NCBI GenBank assembly: GCA_037127315.1
Contig: JBBBDQ010001028.1
Coordinates: forward strand, 3,422,501-3,486,500
Length of the DNA: 64,000 nucleotides
Direction of reading: 5' to 3'
Origin: Ascarosepion bandense
Lineage: Eukaryota > Mollusca > Cephalopoda > Sepiida > Sepiidae
The translations under genes were made by a program, and so were the position numbers. Shown here piece after piece: positions 11,320 through 21,426 of this stretch. The notes below the pieces were generated by a model. The model made no database searches. It saw nothing but the letters and a program-made list of their open reading frames with translations, and was not told where the DNA came from. The first letter of the stretch is position 1; each line of letters starts with the position of its first letter.

Positions 11320-12980
11320 ATGAAATTAAATTGTCAAATAAAATGTCACCCAAGTCAAAATATTTTATAAACCTGCTTGTCAAAGAAGTCTGCTTTGATC
11401 GCCTAAAACATTAGTTCAATGACACATCTAGATAAATATTACATTTTTGTGTTACTATTTTTTTTCGCATGTGTGGTTTTTGTCGAAATATTTAAACTAA
11501 ACTCTTTTCTAACAAGTTCTATTCAACTGTACGAATCGGAAATAAAGAGTTGGTTTCCAACGAGATAGAACGTCTTATTCCATATCTGGGAACATGGTCT
11601 TTTACAGATGACGCCTTAACTAATTAAGCTACCAAAGTCTGAAGATCATTCTTACTCTTAGCGTTGCATTCCTTAAATTCGTTTTCCGATGCATTGTTGA
11701 TTATTTTGTTGAAGTAACTCTCCGACGCTGAATTTGGGATTTGGCGTGTTAAGTTTTCATTATTTTAGTAACAATAATAATAATGAATATGATAATTAAT
11801 TCTGACAAATTTAATTCATAATTTATTTTTTGGTTTTGTATCACATTTATAACCGTTTAATTTTCAGTTTTTAGACTTAACAACAGAAATAAATGCGAAG
11901 GAGGTCTGAGTTTTGGGCTTCCTCGGAAACAATTCCTTTGTTCCAGACTCCTTAAGATTAATGGCTAAAGAATCAATTCTTTTCTATAAAGATTAAAAGA
12001 CAACTAAAACATTGAAGTGTGGAGAAAGAACATAGGTATAATAATGCAAACTCTTTACTCTCTGTGCGTATAACCAGATTTGAAAGAAGATACGAAACTA
12101 TTTCTTCGAAATGATTGGCTTTTTTATATTTCGTATGATAACCAATAAATTTGAATCGTATCGCTTACATCACTTTCGGTCATCGAGATTCTTTTCATGT
12201 TAATACGTTCGTAATTTTACATTTACATGTTTCATCGAAAAAGTTTAGACCTGATTTTGTTCCTCTGTTTACAATGAAATTGCTTCTACTTTTTTTGTAG
12301 ATGATTCTCGGTTATATTTGTCTGTTGGGGAAAGCATTTTGCACTCGATCGATTTTATTCTGACAGAAAGTGGACAAAAAAATCAAAGCCGGTTCGGCCA
12401 TCTTCACCGTTACATTACAAAGGAACTCAGGAATCGAAATAGGTTTCTCTTTAACTTTTCTTTCAGATGCTTTTGTTTCAAAGACTCACAAATATTTTGC
12501 AACAATTTATTTATTTTCTATTTTTGTTCTTTTTCTCTTAATTTTCATCTCTTTTATTATTTGTCTATATTTTTGTATATATTATTTATATTGTTCGAAC
12601 TATAATTTATTCTTATATTTACGACAATTTGATCATTGTATGTTCCGATAATTGAAATTTTAAAAAGAACTCTTTATTTTGATCACTGAGGTAGATGTTC
12701 TCGTTTCATGAGTTGTGTCACTTTCGGATGAATTAGCTATCTCCATTTAATTCAACACTCGAAGATTTTTGTTCGTCATTACTGTTGTCAGGTACTTAAC
12801 TCACAACTGTTTTTGGCCAAGTCACTGGATCTAACCAATGCTTTTATTCACTTATGGACACCAGTGTATACATTTTTGGTACTTATAAAGCTAATATGTC
12901 ATTAACAATTTTTTTTATCAGGGTTCATATTAATATTTTAGTGTTTTATAATTAGTATTCTCTTGCACTCCGTATTATTG
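11320..12980. other. Non-coding stretch
   Basis: AT-rich. An acceptor-like tract (TTTTTTTGTAG) at about 12300 opens onto a frame of about 95 residues, but no good donor follows and the frame degenerates into a Phe/Ile/Leu-rich run, so no exon is called. Confidence 0.5.
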
Positions 12981-12984
12981 ATTT

Positions 12985-13175
12985 CCATTTTGTATTCATT
13001 TTTATGCTTGGCCGACTTAGGAGATTCTTGTGGCCTAGCATATGCGCTGATCTCTTTATTTTCCAGTGATTTTTTTCTATCTCTTATTTCAACTTCATCC
13101 CACAGGGGAGCCGGTGACCTCCCTTTGTCCCTCCGTATGTGGTCAGCTACGCCTGATTTTTCTATTTCTCATTTT
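12985..13175 (-). pseudogene. PLE GIY-YIG endonuclease fragment (family 2)
   Basis: Shares with 9880-10072 the stretches TCATCCCACAGGGG and CGCCTGATTTTTCTATTTC, the reverse complement of the GIY-YIG 3' coding block of the element at 36.6-37.9 kb. No open frame survives on the minus strand. Confidence 0.6.
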
Positions 13176-13850
13176 ATTGTTTACTTTCTTTTTTTGTTCT
13201 CTATTTTATCTTTCAATGCATTTGCGATTTTTTTGTTAGCGCTCTTTTCTCTTTTATCTTGTTATTAATTTTTCTCTTTTCTGTTTATTTTTTATTTCGT
13301 TCTTCTCTATTCCCTTTCTTTTTTCTTTCCTTCTCCTCTATTTCTCTTCTTTCTCTTTTTCTTTATTCCTTTCTCAATTTTCATCTTCTCCTTCCTTTTT
13401 CTTCTTTTATTTTCTCATTCATTGCGTGTTTTCTCTCTTTTTTCTCTTACGCTATTTCTATTTTACTTTCCTTTGTTTTGCTTTTACGTCATTTTACTTT
13501 TCTTTTCCAGTTTTTTCACATTATGTCTAATTTCAGACATTTTTATTTCTTTCATTTATTATCCCCCTCATCTTTTCAGTTTCATCCTTTTCATTCACTC
13601 TCCTTCTCCTTCTCTCTCTCACTCACTCTCTTTCTTTCTCGCTGTCCTCCTCTTTGATCTGTTTTGCAACTCTCAATTTCTCTTTCCAGCTCCTTATCAT
13701 TCTCCCTCAGTCTTTGGAATTTCTTTTTTACTGCCTATTTTTGTCTCTTTTGCTCTTCCTTCTCTTTTACACATTATCTCACTCTTTCATCGTCTCTCTT
13801 ATCTTGTCTAAATTTGTCTCTCTGATTCCTCGTCTTTGAAAAAAGAATTA
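13175..13850. repeat. ~670-bp pyrimidine-rich tract
   Basis: Dominated by T and C on the + strand with many TTTCTCT and CTTTTCTT words and very few G. The overlapping long frames (Phe/Leu/Ser-rich, 13259-13811) are composition artefacts. Confidence 0.85.
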
Positions 13851-13859
13851 GTTGCGATT

Positions 13860-14790
13860 GATTCTTTCTAACATGTTTCAGCCCTGCTTACAAAGACACG
13901 CACGAAAGCCGATCGGTCCGCCATCACCGTTTAATGTTGATAAAGTGCGCGTTGATTGAGATTGAGAATTCGCTAGCTGCTGACAAGCTGAACTTAAAAA
14001 ATCGTTTTTAGTTCAATCAAACCGTTTGATTCTTATACATAAAAACAAGTGTCACCAACCAGATCCAAATATATTTTCAGTAAAAAGATTTAGCTATCAC
14101 CCCACCTTCGAATATACTGTAACTGGAGAGATTGGAAGAAAGATTTATTCTCTTATTAGCTTTTCTCCCGTTATGGGCATTGTTATATCCATGATATAAC
14201 AACATTGACTTTTCACGGACATGACAAAACGGAATGGCTGAAAGAAAAATAATGACAAGCATGCTTTGTTCTCATACAGGCTTCTATATACTAGGACATG
14301 CACAAACAGAATTATGCATGCACATATATACATGTGTCCTACACGGAGAATATTTTTATCACATATACTACTGCAAAGCAAAGTATGAGGAACAAAAGAA
14401 AAAAGGTCTTATATATAGTTTAAAGGTAAATCTGACCTGGATAATCCATTTTTATGATTCCAAATTTTAACGGGCATTATTCATCTATGTCCCAAATGAA
14501 AACAGCTGTATGTGTTTGTAAGATGCTTGTAAGTTTTCCGCTTTTTTACTGGGCATCGTAGGCTGCCCGTTCAATGAATACCGAATGTTTACTTTTAATG
14601 AAATTGTTACTTTCACTACCGTCATTTATTCTTTCCTGCCATAAGAGCAAAATAAAATTCGCAATAATTATCATTTTCGAATTAAAGGAACTTGAAATTT
14701 GTAACTCTCAACATTTCCATCGTAAAAGAAATACACTAAATATATTTTTAAATTTATCTAATCTCCTATTTCATTTATTATCCATATTCA
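13860..14790. other. Non-coding stretch
   Basis: The segment at about 13885-13935 weakly resembles 12370-12410 (both have a CCG-rich GCCATC...CACCGTTT/TTAC block), so a small old repeat may be present. Otherwise nothing recognised. Confidence 0.45.
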
Positions 14791-14981
14791 GTTGAATTCG
14801 TTGCATTCATTTACGTGAAAATTCCCTTAGGAAAGATATTAATCCGTCTCTTCTCCCTCTTAATATGGGTTAAATAGCAGGACAGCTTGAGTTCTATAGT
14901 CTTGATTGGCAACCAGTCTACCACAGAAAATAATGGCTACGGGAAATATTCTACCCAGTCAGTCATGTTTCTTTCATGACG
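14791..14981 (+). mobile_element. tRNA-derived SINE, family A, body and 3' part
   Basis: Begins in the GTTGAATTCGTTGCATTC block, contains AGGAAAGATATTAATCCGTC, TTGGCAACCAGTCTACC and ends in CAGTCAGTCATGTTTC. The tRNA head is missing. Confidence 0.75.
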
Positions 14982-15326
14982 TATTGCACTTAACTGATCG
15001 ATCTATTCCAATGTACATATACCCTCTGTATCTGCTTATCACTCACTTATGTCCATTGTGTATATATGTGCAATTCAAATATACATTCAGTAAATTTGAA
15101 TTTTGTAGAGTAGGTATGTGCATGATCTGTATACATATTCCATTTTTAAACAAGTTATTTTGCTACCCAGGTTTTTACTGAGTGGTGTATTCATGCGATT
15201 CTTCATAACTGATTTTGCCGTTTACCGTTTTTCTTTTTAAGAACGCTCGTGTAACGGTGTTTTATTTGAACGCTCACATGACAGGGAATCTATGAACGCG
15301 AGATTTTTAAATTAAAACGAATTATG

Positions 15327-15758
15327 GCGTTTTCATCCATGGTTGTCTGAACCTAAGAGGTATTTCTTAGTGTGGATGAATTTAGTCATAATTTTCGTTC
15401 TTTCATTTAGCAGTTCTTTTTTATTTGGGAATAGCATAATTTCTAACTTTTCTTCTTGGCACAGTCTACATATTTTTCCACCGTGGTAAGGCTTGGCTGT
15501 TTTTACAATGCTCCACGTTATGTCTGGGTCTTTTCCATATTTTGATTTCAACTTCCACATGTAGCTAGCCAATTTTGTATTGTTTATAAAATTTTCTGTT
15601 TTAAATGTAGACCTGTAATTAAGCCACCTGGTCTTAAAGGTGTCTTTGGTTGAGCCCAAATGTTGTTTTTGTTTTTGCCATTTGGGTCATGTACCTTTGC
15701 CTTGTAAATTATTTCTTTTGTGCGGACATTTATTTTTGTCCCTGCAGTTGCATTCTTT
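15327..15758 (-). pseudogene. PLE family-1 GIY-YIG endonuclease domain
   Basis: Minus-strand frames encode the C-terminal endonuclease of a Penelope-like retroelement. First comes a Cys-rich linker (KECNCRDKNKCP), then the GIY-like strand EIIYKAKV in another frame, then GSTKDTFKTRWLNYRSTFK with SYMWKLKSKYGKDPDITW and ICRLCQEEKLEIMLFPNKKE. The YIG strand has become HLG, and at least two frameshifts break the domain. The normally preceding reverse transcriptase lies at 19011-19800 on the same strand; the two parts are split by an LTR retrotransposon with a clean target duplication. A non-functional remnant. Confidence 0.85.
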
Positions 15759-15763
15759 GTTAG

Positions 15764-16026
15764 TGTTGTGGCGGACCTACCCATTAACATGGTAATGGAT
15801 TAACCCAACCTGCACATATATACCATGTGACTAGTAGTCAGGAAGAACCAGTCTGGTTAGAGTCAGACAATTGTAGAGTGACTTTGTGATATCCAACACT
15901 GCTTGCTCGTCAGCTAGACGGACAAGCTGGTATCTTGTACCTTGACCGTATTTTGTAATACAAATTGTTTACACTAATCCCGTGTTCTTGTTTTCATTTG
16001 TGACCTCTTAAAACAGAGTTACAACA
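15764..16026 (+). repeat. 5' LTR (263 bp)
   Basis: TG...CA ends. Nearly collinear with the 3' LTR, roughly 95% identical by eye beyond the first 40 bp. Contains a TATA-like CACATATATACCATG. The first about 40 bp differ: the U3 palindrome of the 3' LTR is partly deleted here. Confidence 0.95.
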
Positions 16027-16450
16027 CTGGCGACAAGGATTCGAATATGTCAGGAGAGGAAAATACATTTTTTAAGTCAGTCGCCATACAACACTGGCGA
16101 CGGAGAAATTCGAAAAAAATAACTCTACGCAGCAACCAGAAAGAAAGATTTTTTTCTTTTTTTTTTAGCCAGTGTCCACAACACTGGCAACAAAAGATAC
16201 GTAACGAACTTCACGTGAACGAGAAAAAATTTTTTTTCCCAGCCAGCATTTGCACCGACAACGAAGGACTGAGCCTTCACGGACAAATCCCAAACCAACC
16301 CACTATCCTACAAACACTGGCTGACTAAGGAGTTTTTCACTGAAAAACAAATTCAATATCACACAACACTGGTTACGTACGAACAAACTTTTCGTCGGAG
16401 TATTAACTTAATTCAGTGCTATAACACTGACAAACGAAATTCGAACAAAG
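16027..16450 (+). promoter_or_regulatory. Primer-binding site and leader with repeated PBS-like motif
   Basis: TGGCGACAAGGATTCGAA at 16028-16045, just inside the 5' LTR, is the expected primer-binding site (tRNA not assigned). The LTR/PBS junction motif ACAACACTGGCGAC recurs at 16088, and as ACAACACTGGCAAC near 16178, CAAACACTGG at 16311 and ACAACACTGG at 16363. The leader therefore appears to be built from repeated junction-like units. The 93-residue frame starting at 16047 has no Gag features. Confidence 0.7.
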
Positions 16451-16942
16451 ACTTTCAATGCAAATTTAGTGTTCGCAAAACACTACCGCGAAAAGTTTTA
16501 CTACAAGCAGACATTTCAAATTCAATATTCCCAAAATATTGACAAGTGATATTTCACAAAAGGTTTTTTCTCTGTCGAAAGTACAGCGACTTTTTCGGTC
16601 TCCCAAGTTAGATAAAAATTTTAGCATACACAACCCTAGAGTGCTTATGGTTTTGTATTGTTCACGGGATTCCAGGAAAAAGTGACTAAAGAAAACTGTA
16701 AGTACGACGTTTTTTTCCCCCATTCAAAAAATATTGTAAAAAAAAAGATATCTCAATTTAAAAAAAAAACAGTGTAAACCAGTCGTTACAAATTTACGAC
16801 TCTAAAGCGGGTAAAGACAAAAGGAAAACTAATTACTTCCACCCCCACAAGATTTTTTTTTGTCGTACGGCATTGAAAACCAATTTCAACCGAACACTCA
16901 TAAGTCGTACTCACCTTTTTTGTTCTGTGTTAAAAAAGAAAA

Positions 16943-17640
16943 ATGGAAGAGTTAAAGGATACATTTACTCAATTTTTAAAGCTTCAAATTGAACAGCAAA
17001 GAAAATCAGAAGAAATACAGCAACGAATTGAAAAACTACTCGCGTAGAACATGATAAGTTTGTGGATTTTATTCTCCCGAAGAAAACTTCTGGACTAACT
17101 TTTACTAACAAGATAAAAATCCTTACCGAACTTTTTAGTCCAAAAACTTCCCAATTCCACAAAATGTGGAAATGCCTAAACCTAATGAAAGGAAGACTTC
17201 TCTACTTACGCAGCGTTGGTTAATAAACACTGCGATGAATTCCGGTTATCAGAACTCAGTGCAGACAATTTCAAACCTCTAATATTTGCAGAATGGCTTA
17301 CATCAAGTAGAGACTCAGAAATTAGACGTCGTGTACTAACTAAGTTGGAGAATGAACCTAACCTGACATTACAAATATGACAGAAGATTGTCAAATAGCA
17401 GAGAGCATAAAAAGGACTCAAAAGACATTGGAAATTGGCATCACCCACGTAAAGAAATTATCCAGACAACCAAAAACTTACTCGACAAACAAAGCCTGAG
17501 TACAGAAGAAACAATAATTACTCGAATCCTCATGTTCCTAAAGCAGGATTCATTAAAAAAAATCCACCTAGCCCGTGTAACCGATGTGGAGGAATACATT
17601 GGGTTAAAGACTGTCCGTATCTATCCAAAAAATGCTTGAT
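16943..17640 (+). pseudogene. Gag remnant of the LTR element
   Basis: The likely Gag start is the ATG at 16943 (MEELKDTFTQFLKLQIEQ), a Gln/Glu-rich coiled-coil-like N-terminus that meets a stop at 17045. The next frame continues HDKFVDFILPKKTSGLTFTN and LTELFSPKTSQF, and later YAALVNKHCDEFRLSELSAD and EIRRRVLTKLENEP, which are capsid-type blocks of Ty3/Mag-like elements. At least three frameshifts or stops separate the blocks. A zinc knuckle follows near 17563. Confidence 0.75.
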
Positions 17641-17698
17641 ATGTAAAAACATAGGACATAAAAGTTCCCACTATAGAAATAAAAATAAAATCAAAAGT
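17563..17698 (+). other. Nucleocapsid zinc-knuckle coding region
   Basis: Encodes CNRCGGIHWVKDC (CX2CX3HX4C) and then CLICKNIGHKSSHY, where the last position that should be Cys is Tyr. The first knuckle reads in one frame and continues into the protease frame downstream. Paired CCHC knuckles directly before the protease are usual for gag-pol of Ty3-like elements. Confidence 0.8.
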
Positions 17699-18028
17699 CT
17701 TGTACGTCAAACACAAACCTTCGAATATAACAAAGAAAGCCTACGAAAATATGTCGCAGTTAAAATCCTAGGTAAAGAGATTAAGTTTCAACTCGATTCA
17801 GGCTCAGACTTGTCAATCATTAAGGTACATACATGGAAAAGACTAAATAGACCCACTATGTTAAAATCACACAAAATAGCCAAAGCCGTTAATGGCACAA
17901 AAATAAATTTCGAAGGAGAATTTGTCACTAATATCACACTATTTGGTACTACGAATAAACTAAAAGTCTACGTGTTGAAGAACACAGAAAACCTGTTCGG
18001 TACTGACTGGCTAAAGGAATTTAACTTG
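17636..18028 (+). CDS. Aspartic protease domain of the LTR element
   Basis: A 131-codon open frame without start-site support (it should be read as part of gag-pol). After the second zinc knuckle it carries VAVKILGKEIKFQLDSGSDL with the catalytic DSG triad, then SIIKVHTWKRL, and ends in LFGTDWLKEFNL, matching the retropepsin flap and the C-terminal Gly-x-Asp/Trp region of Ty3-type proteases. It is the least damaged part of the element. The frame stops at 18029-18031 and the reverse transcriptase expected next is missing. Confidence 0.85.
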
Positions 18029-18189
18029 TGAGACGTACCAATGTCTACCTTCTGTAAGAAAATGAACTAAAATGGCCGCTAAACTAGAGTTGAAAACAAA
18101 TATTCAACCGGGTTTTAAGAAAAACTTCAAAACTTCTTTCCAAATATGCATGACCTGCGCGCACCCTTAAATAAACTCTTGTAAATGAC

Positions 18190-18700
18190 ATACAGCTCAC
18201 CTACTGATATGACTCTACAACGTTTTTTACAAGTGTATAGGATCATTCCAAGTCCTAACACATCATGAGCTCGATCTCCGGCAGGAGCCATGTTTGGTCA
18301 AAAAATAAGGCCGGTCTTCGACAAACTGTTGCCGGGACAAACTAAACAAAGTAAAACCTCTACGTTACCAATTAAACGTTATAATCCTAGAGATAAGGTT
18401 TAATTCAAAGGCTATAAAAATGTTTCTTCTTGGGAACCGGGAGAAATTAAGGAAAGGATCGTCAACATGATCCAGATAATCCAGAGACTCAAATTTGTAC
18501 ATGATAGGCACCTAAATCAGACACGCAAACGTCTGACTGAGGACCAAAATGATATGCCTCAATAATATGTAGAGGCCATAAAAACCGTCTACGCCACTTT
18601 TGATATGGAACCCCCTCAAACTACGCCAGAGTCATGTCGATATGGAAGGAAAAGAAAATTTACAGATCCGCTCATAGTTAATCCTAAACAAAAGAGATAC
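18190..18700 (+). pseudogene. Integrase C-terminal remnant
   Basis: Shifted frames give TLQRFLQVYRIIPSPNT then SPAGAMFGQ and VFDKLLPGQTK, followed by PRDKV/FKGYKNVSSWEPGEIKE and a HDRHLNQTRKRL tail. These match the end of the integrase catalytic core and the C-terminal GPF/Y-like region of Ty3-type integrases. The joint to the protease at about 18030-18190 marks a deletion of RT, RNase H and the integrase core. Confidence 0.75.
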
Positions 18701-18723
18701 TGATACTCCCTCAGAGTAACAGT

Positions 18724-18735
18724 ATGGGAGGTGGG
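18724..18735 (+). promoter_or_regulatory. Polypurine tract
   Basis: ATGGGAGGTGGG directly before the 3' LTR: the expected plus-strand primer position. Confidence 0.7.
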
Positions 18736-19005
18736 TGTTATGGTCGAGTTAATCCATTACCATTAACGTGGTAGTGGATTAACCCAACCTGCACATATAT
18801 ACCATGTGATTAGTAATCAGGAAGCACCAGTCTGGTTAGAGTCAGACAATTGTAGAGTGACTTTGTGATATCCAACACTGCTTGCTCGTCAGCTTGACGG
18901 ACAAGCTGATATCTTGTACCTTTACCGTATTTTGTAATACAAATTGTTTACACTAATCCCGTGTTCTTTTTTTCATTTGTGACCCCATAAAACATGGTTA
19001 CAACA
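18736..19005 (+). repeat. 3' LTR (270 bp)
   Basis: Starts TGTTATGG, ends GTTACAACA. Near its start (18749-18782) lies an inverted repeat, TTAATCCATTACCA and TGGTAGTGGATTAA, that the 5' LTR has lost in part. Confidence 0.95.
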
Positions 19006-19010
19006 GTTAG

Positions 19011-19800
19011 TGGTTTTGTTTTTTACGATGCTATTTAAGTTTCTAGCGTTTTTTTTTTATGAAACTATCTTAATTACTAGTAAAACTGATTGTGTTCCTA
19101 TCGAAATTTGTTTAGTTCTGATTCTTTTAGAAAGTGACTATCTATTAGTTTAAAAAATATTTGTCCTATTTTGGTCTTTACAGCTAAATTAAATGGTGGG
19201 TTGAACAAGATAATGTTTCGTTTTCTATTGTTGTTTTCGATTTGTCTAGTTGGTTGAGAATTATATTGTAAAATTATTTTATCGCCAGAATCTTTTAGTG
19301 CATCATCATAGATATTTTTCTTTTCATTAAATATTGATTTGTTAGACGAATTATTAGTCTGTGTTCTATTCCTTTGTAAATGTGTTTAATTATACTATTT
19401 GGATTATTGGACTTTGTATTTATGTATGATAACTTAGTGTTTCTTTTCATGTATGGCGAGACATTTCCAGTTTGTGAATTAAGTTCCACGTCTAAATATT
19501 GTACCACTTTATTATTTGTGTCTACTATTATATCAAAATCTAGTTCTTTGAATAATTTGAAAAGCTCTTTCCTTATTTTATCATTTTCTCTTTTGTTGTC
19601 TGGTGCTATCATTAATCCGTCATCTCTATATAATCCGTTGTTGGTAATATGGATTATTTTGGTGATTTTGTTTAAAATGTATATTCTCATCAATTCTGAG
19701 ATTTCGTCTCCACCATACGATCCTTGTGGTACATCGAATGCTCCGTTGTTGGATTTCTTGGTCCATGCTATACGATTTCTTGGTCCATGCTATCAAATTA
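19011..19800 (-). pseudogene. PLE family-1 reverse transcriptase
   Basis: Minus-strand ORF 19295-19693 with flanking frames. In order: FDVPQGSYGGDEISELMRIY, then GLYRDDGLMIAPDN with the catalytic YRDD box, then FKLFKELDFDIIVDTN and VVQYLDVELNSQTG, with NSIIKHIYKGIEHRL in the thumb. This order is that of Penelope-like RTs. Beyond 19295 the frame continues with stops: FNPPFNLAVKTKIGQIFFKL is the usual RT-endonuclease connector. The 5' end stops abruptly at about 19800 before an (AG)n array. The LTR element separates it from its endonuclease. Confidence 0.88.
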
Positions 19801-19845
19801 AGCTATAGTGCAACTATAGCTTAGTTTGTGTCTGGGGTGGGAGAG

Positions 19846-19846
<1 letters not shown>

Positions 19847-19891
<45 letters not shown>
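19847..19891. repeat. (AG)n microsatellite
   Basis: GA dinucleotide array between the truncated PLE reverse transcriptase and the sequence carrying a hammerhead-like core. Confidence 0.95.
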
Positions 19892-19893
<2 letters not shown>

Positions 19894-20112
19894 GAATATA
19901 TGCATTTGAATCCGACAAGATAATAGAACAAATAGGAAACGTAAATCCATCCAACAAGTTTCACTTTTATTAAAGCTTCGTCAGAAATTGAAAGAGAAAT
20001 GAAAAACCAAAAAGACACATAATACTGGTATGTTATGACTTAGGGTTAGTTCTTATTGGTTAGATATGTATCATGTATTAAAGCAATAGATATTTTTGTA
20101 TATATGTCTGAG

Positions 20113-20117
<5 letters not shown>
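19892..20117 (-). repeat. Probable PLE terminal sequence with hammerhead-like core
   Basis: On the minus strand, 19984 to 19959 reads CTGACGA, A, a GCTTT/AAAGT stem around AATA, then GAAAC: the two conserved hammerhead strands around stem II. Stems I and III are not convincing. It lies upstream of the PLE RT on the same strand and ends at the (TA)n array, which fits a PLE 5' terminal repeat. Confidence 0.5.

Positions 20118-20154
<37 letters not shown>
20118..20154. repeat. (TA)n microsatellite
   Basis: TA array bordering the PLE-like terminus. An (AG)n array also occurs at 20415-20447. Confidence 0.95.
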
Positions 20155-20156
<2 letters not shown>

Positions 20157-20410
20157 GTGTGTGATTTTTTACACCTTTTGTTTTGCATGTTATTTCAAGA
20201 CAGAAAATAGTTTTACATTGTAAGATTTTAAGGGGATAAGAAAGATTTACTGATACGATAGCTGAGGTGGGGTGTTATTTATCACTCATTAAAGTTTACA
20301 GCATTCGAAAGCGGTCACCCACCTCGGTACTGGCCAAGCTCGATGTCGCTTTGTGAATAATAAAAGAACGTGTTTAAACGTGATATGACGGTAAGACTTT
20401 TGTGTGTATG

Positions 20411-20447
<37 letters not shown>

Positions 20448-20479
20448 ATAAAATGGACAATAATTGTCAAATTTAACCG

Positions 20480-20750
20480 CTACTTCTACTCTAACATTTT
20501 AGTTTCTTTTCTCGTACTTCCTGCCTGTTAAACCCCTTTAAACAGCTTTCCTGATAGCTACAAACTCCAAGAGTTTAAGTTCATTGTTAGTTAGCATCGT
20601 TTATCTCCTTGATTTTCATCTTTCTCTTATCCTTTCTCCGACATCCGCTGTACCTATTTCTTTTTTTTTACGCTCTCCTCTCATGTAACACCCTGCGCCT
20701 CAATGGCAGTATTGCCTTGTTTGGGGTGAAACTATTAATTAAAAAATAGT
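20480..20750 (+). mobile_element. LINE 3' end
   Basis: Shifted frames give CFPDSYKLQEFKFIVS, the CR1-like C-terminus, followed about 150 bp later by the 3' tail TGCGCCTCAATGGCAGTATT and CTTGTTTGGGGTGAAAC. The same tail, diverged, ends the insertion at 21796-21971 inside the Tc1 transposase. Confidence 0.65.
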
Positions 20751-20929
20751 AAACTTATACATACCCTGCTTCCTGTAATGTAAAGATTCGTACAAATAAT
20801 AACTAAAACGTGATCAAAAACTAAACGCGATTTATATACATCACGCCTGAAGATTTAAATTCAAATGCCTTTAGTCTCTACATTATATTTTAGCTTCTCA
20901 TCTGTCTTTTTTTAAAGTAAGATTCACGC

Positions 20930-21157
20930 TGTACAAGGCCTGTTGATCACTCGTGGAAGGGGTTTACTTTAAGAGATAGCTTATAGGAGGCGAAGATATC
21001 AATTAAATCTAGACATGAACAAGTTACGATTGTAATGATCAGAGAAACATCCTGTTGGAAGTCTGTTTCACATAGCAGTGGTTCAAAGGAAGAAGCTGTT
21101 CGTGTAAAATTTATCAACGATGGAATACGTAGGGAATGTAGGCGGTTTGCTATAATA
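20930..21157 (+). repeat. Unclassified dispersed repeat, left part (split by Tc1)
   Basis: Contains AGTCTGTTTCACATAGCAGTGG, related to 49780-49830. It continues at 22901-23190 on the other side of the Tc1 insertion. No protein similarity recognised. Confidence 0.5.
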
Positions 21158-21373
21158 CACTCCTGATCAAAATTTTAAGACCACTTAAAAATCTTTAAAA
21201 AGAAATAGTTTTTTTTACGGATAGATTTTAAACTCCTCCCACTTGAGGTTACCAATACTACAATCTAAAACGTTATGGAAACAAAAAGCTATATTCCAAA
21301 CATTTTATTTAGAAATTTACATTTTTATAAAATGAGGCGATTTACACATGATCAAAATTATAAGACCAGAGAC
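21158..21373. repeat. Tc1 left IR/DR
   Basis: Outer direct repeat at about 21161-21185, inner one at about 21351-21373; both would be transposase-binding sites. Confidence 0.85.
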
Positions 21374-21426
21374 AAAAATTCTACGAAATTGTACAAAAAG
21401 TGTATGAAAACATTCAACAACTAAGT

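Larger units (their letters stand above)
15759..19010 (+). mobile_element. Ty3-like LTR retrotransposon, internally deleted, with GTTAG target duplication
   Basis: GTTAG at 15759-15763 and at 19006-19010 flank LTRs beginning TGTT and ending AACA. The internal region is only about 2.7 kb: primer site and leader, a broken gag, CCHC knuckle, aspartic protease, then directly an integrase C-terminus. Reverse transcriptase, RNase H and most of integrase are gone. Gag similarity suggests Ty3/Mag-like, which is an inference. It sits inside a minus-strand PLE, so it is younger than that element. Confidence 0.95.

Noticed and set aside
12300..12440. Possible exon after TTTTTTTGTAG
   Set aside because: No acceptable donor, and part of it weakly resembles 13.89 kb, suggesting a repeat.
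13259..13811. Frames of 129-132 residues, Phe/Leu/Ser-rich, that look like membrane proteins
   Set aside because: They follow from the pyrimidine-rich tract; all three frames look alike and no start or splice context supports them.
16047..16325. 93-codon frame at the start of the LTR internal region
   Set aside because: Lies in the leader of repeated PBS-like units and lacks Gag features; Gag similarity begins at 16943.
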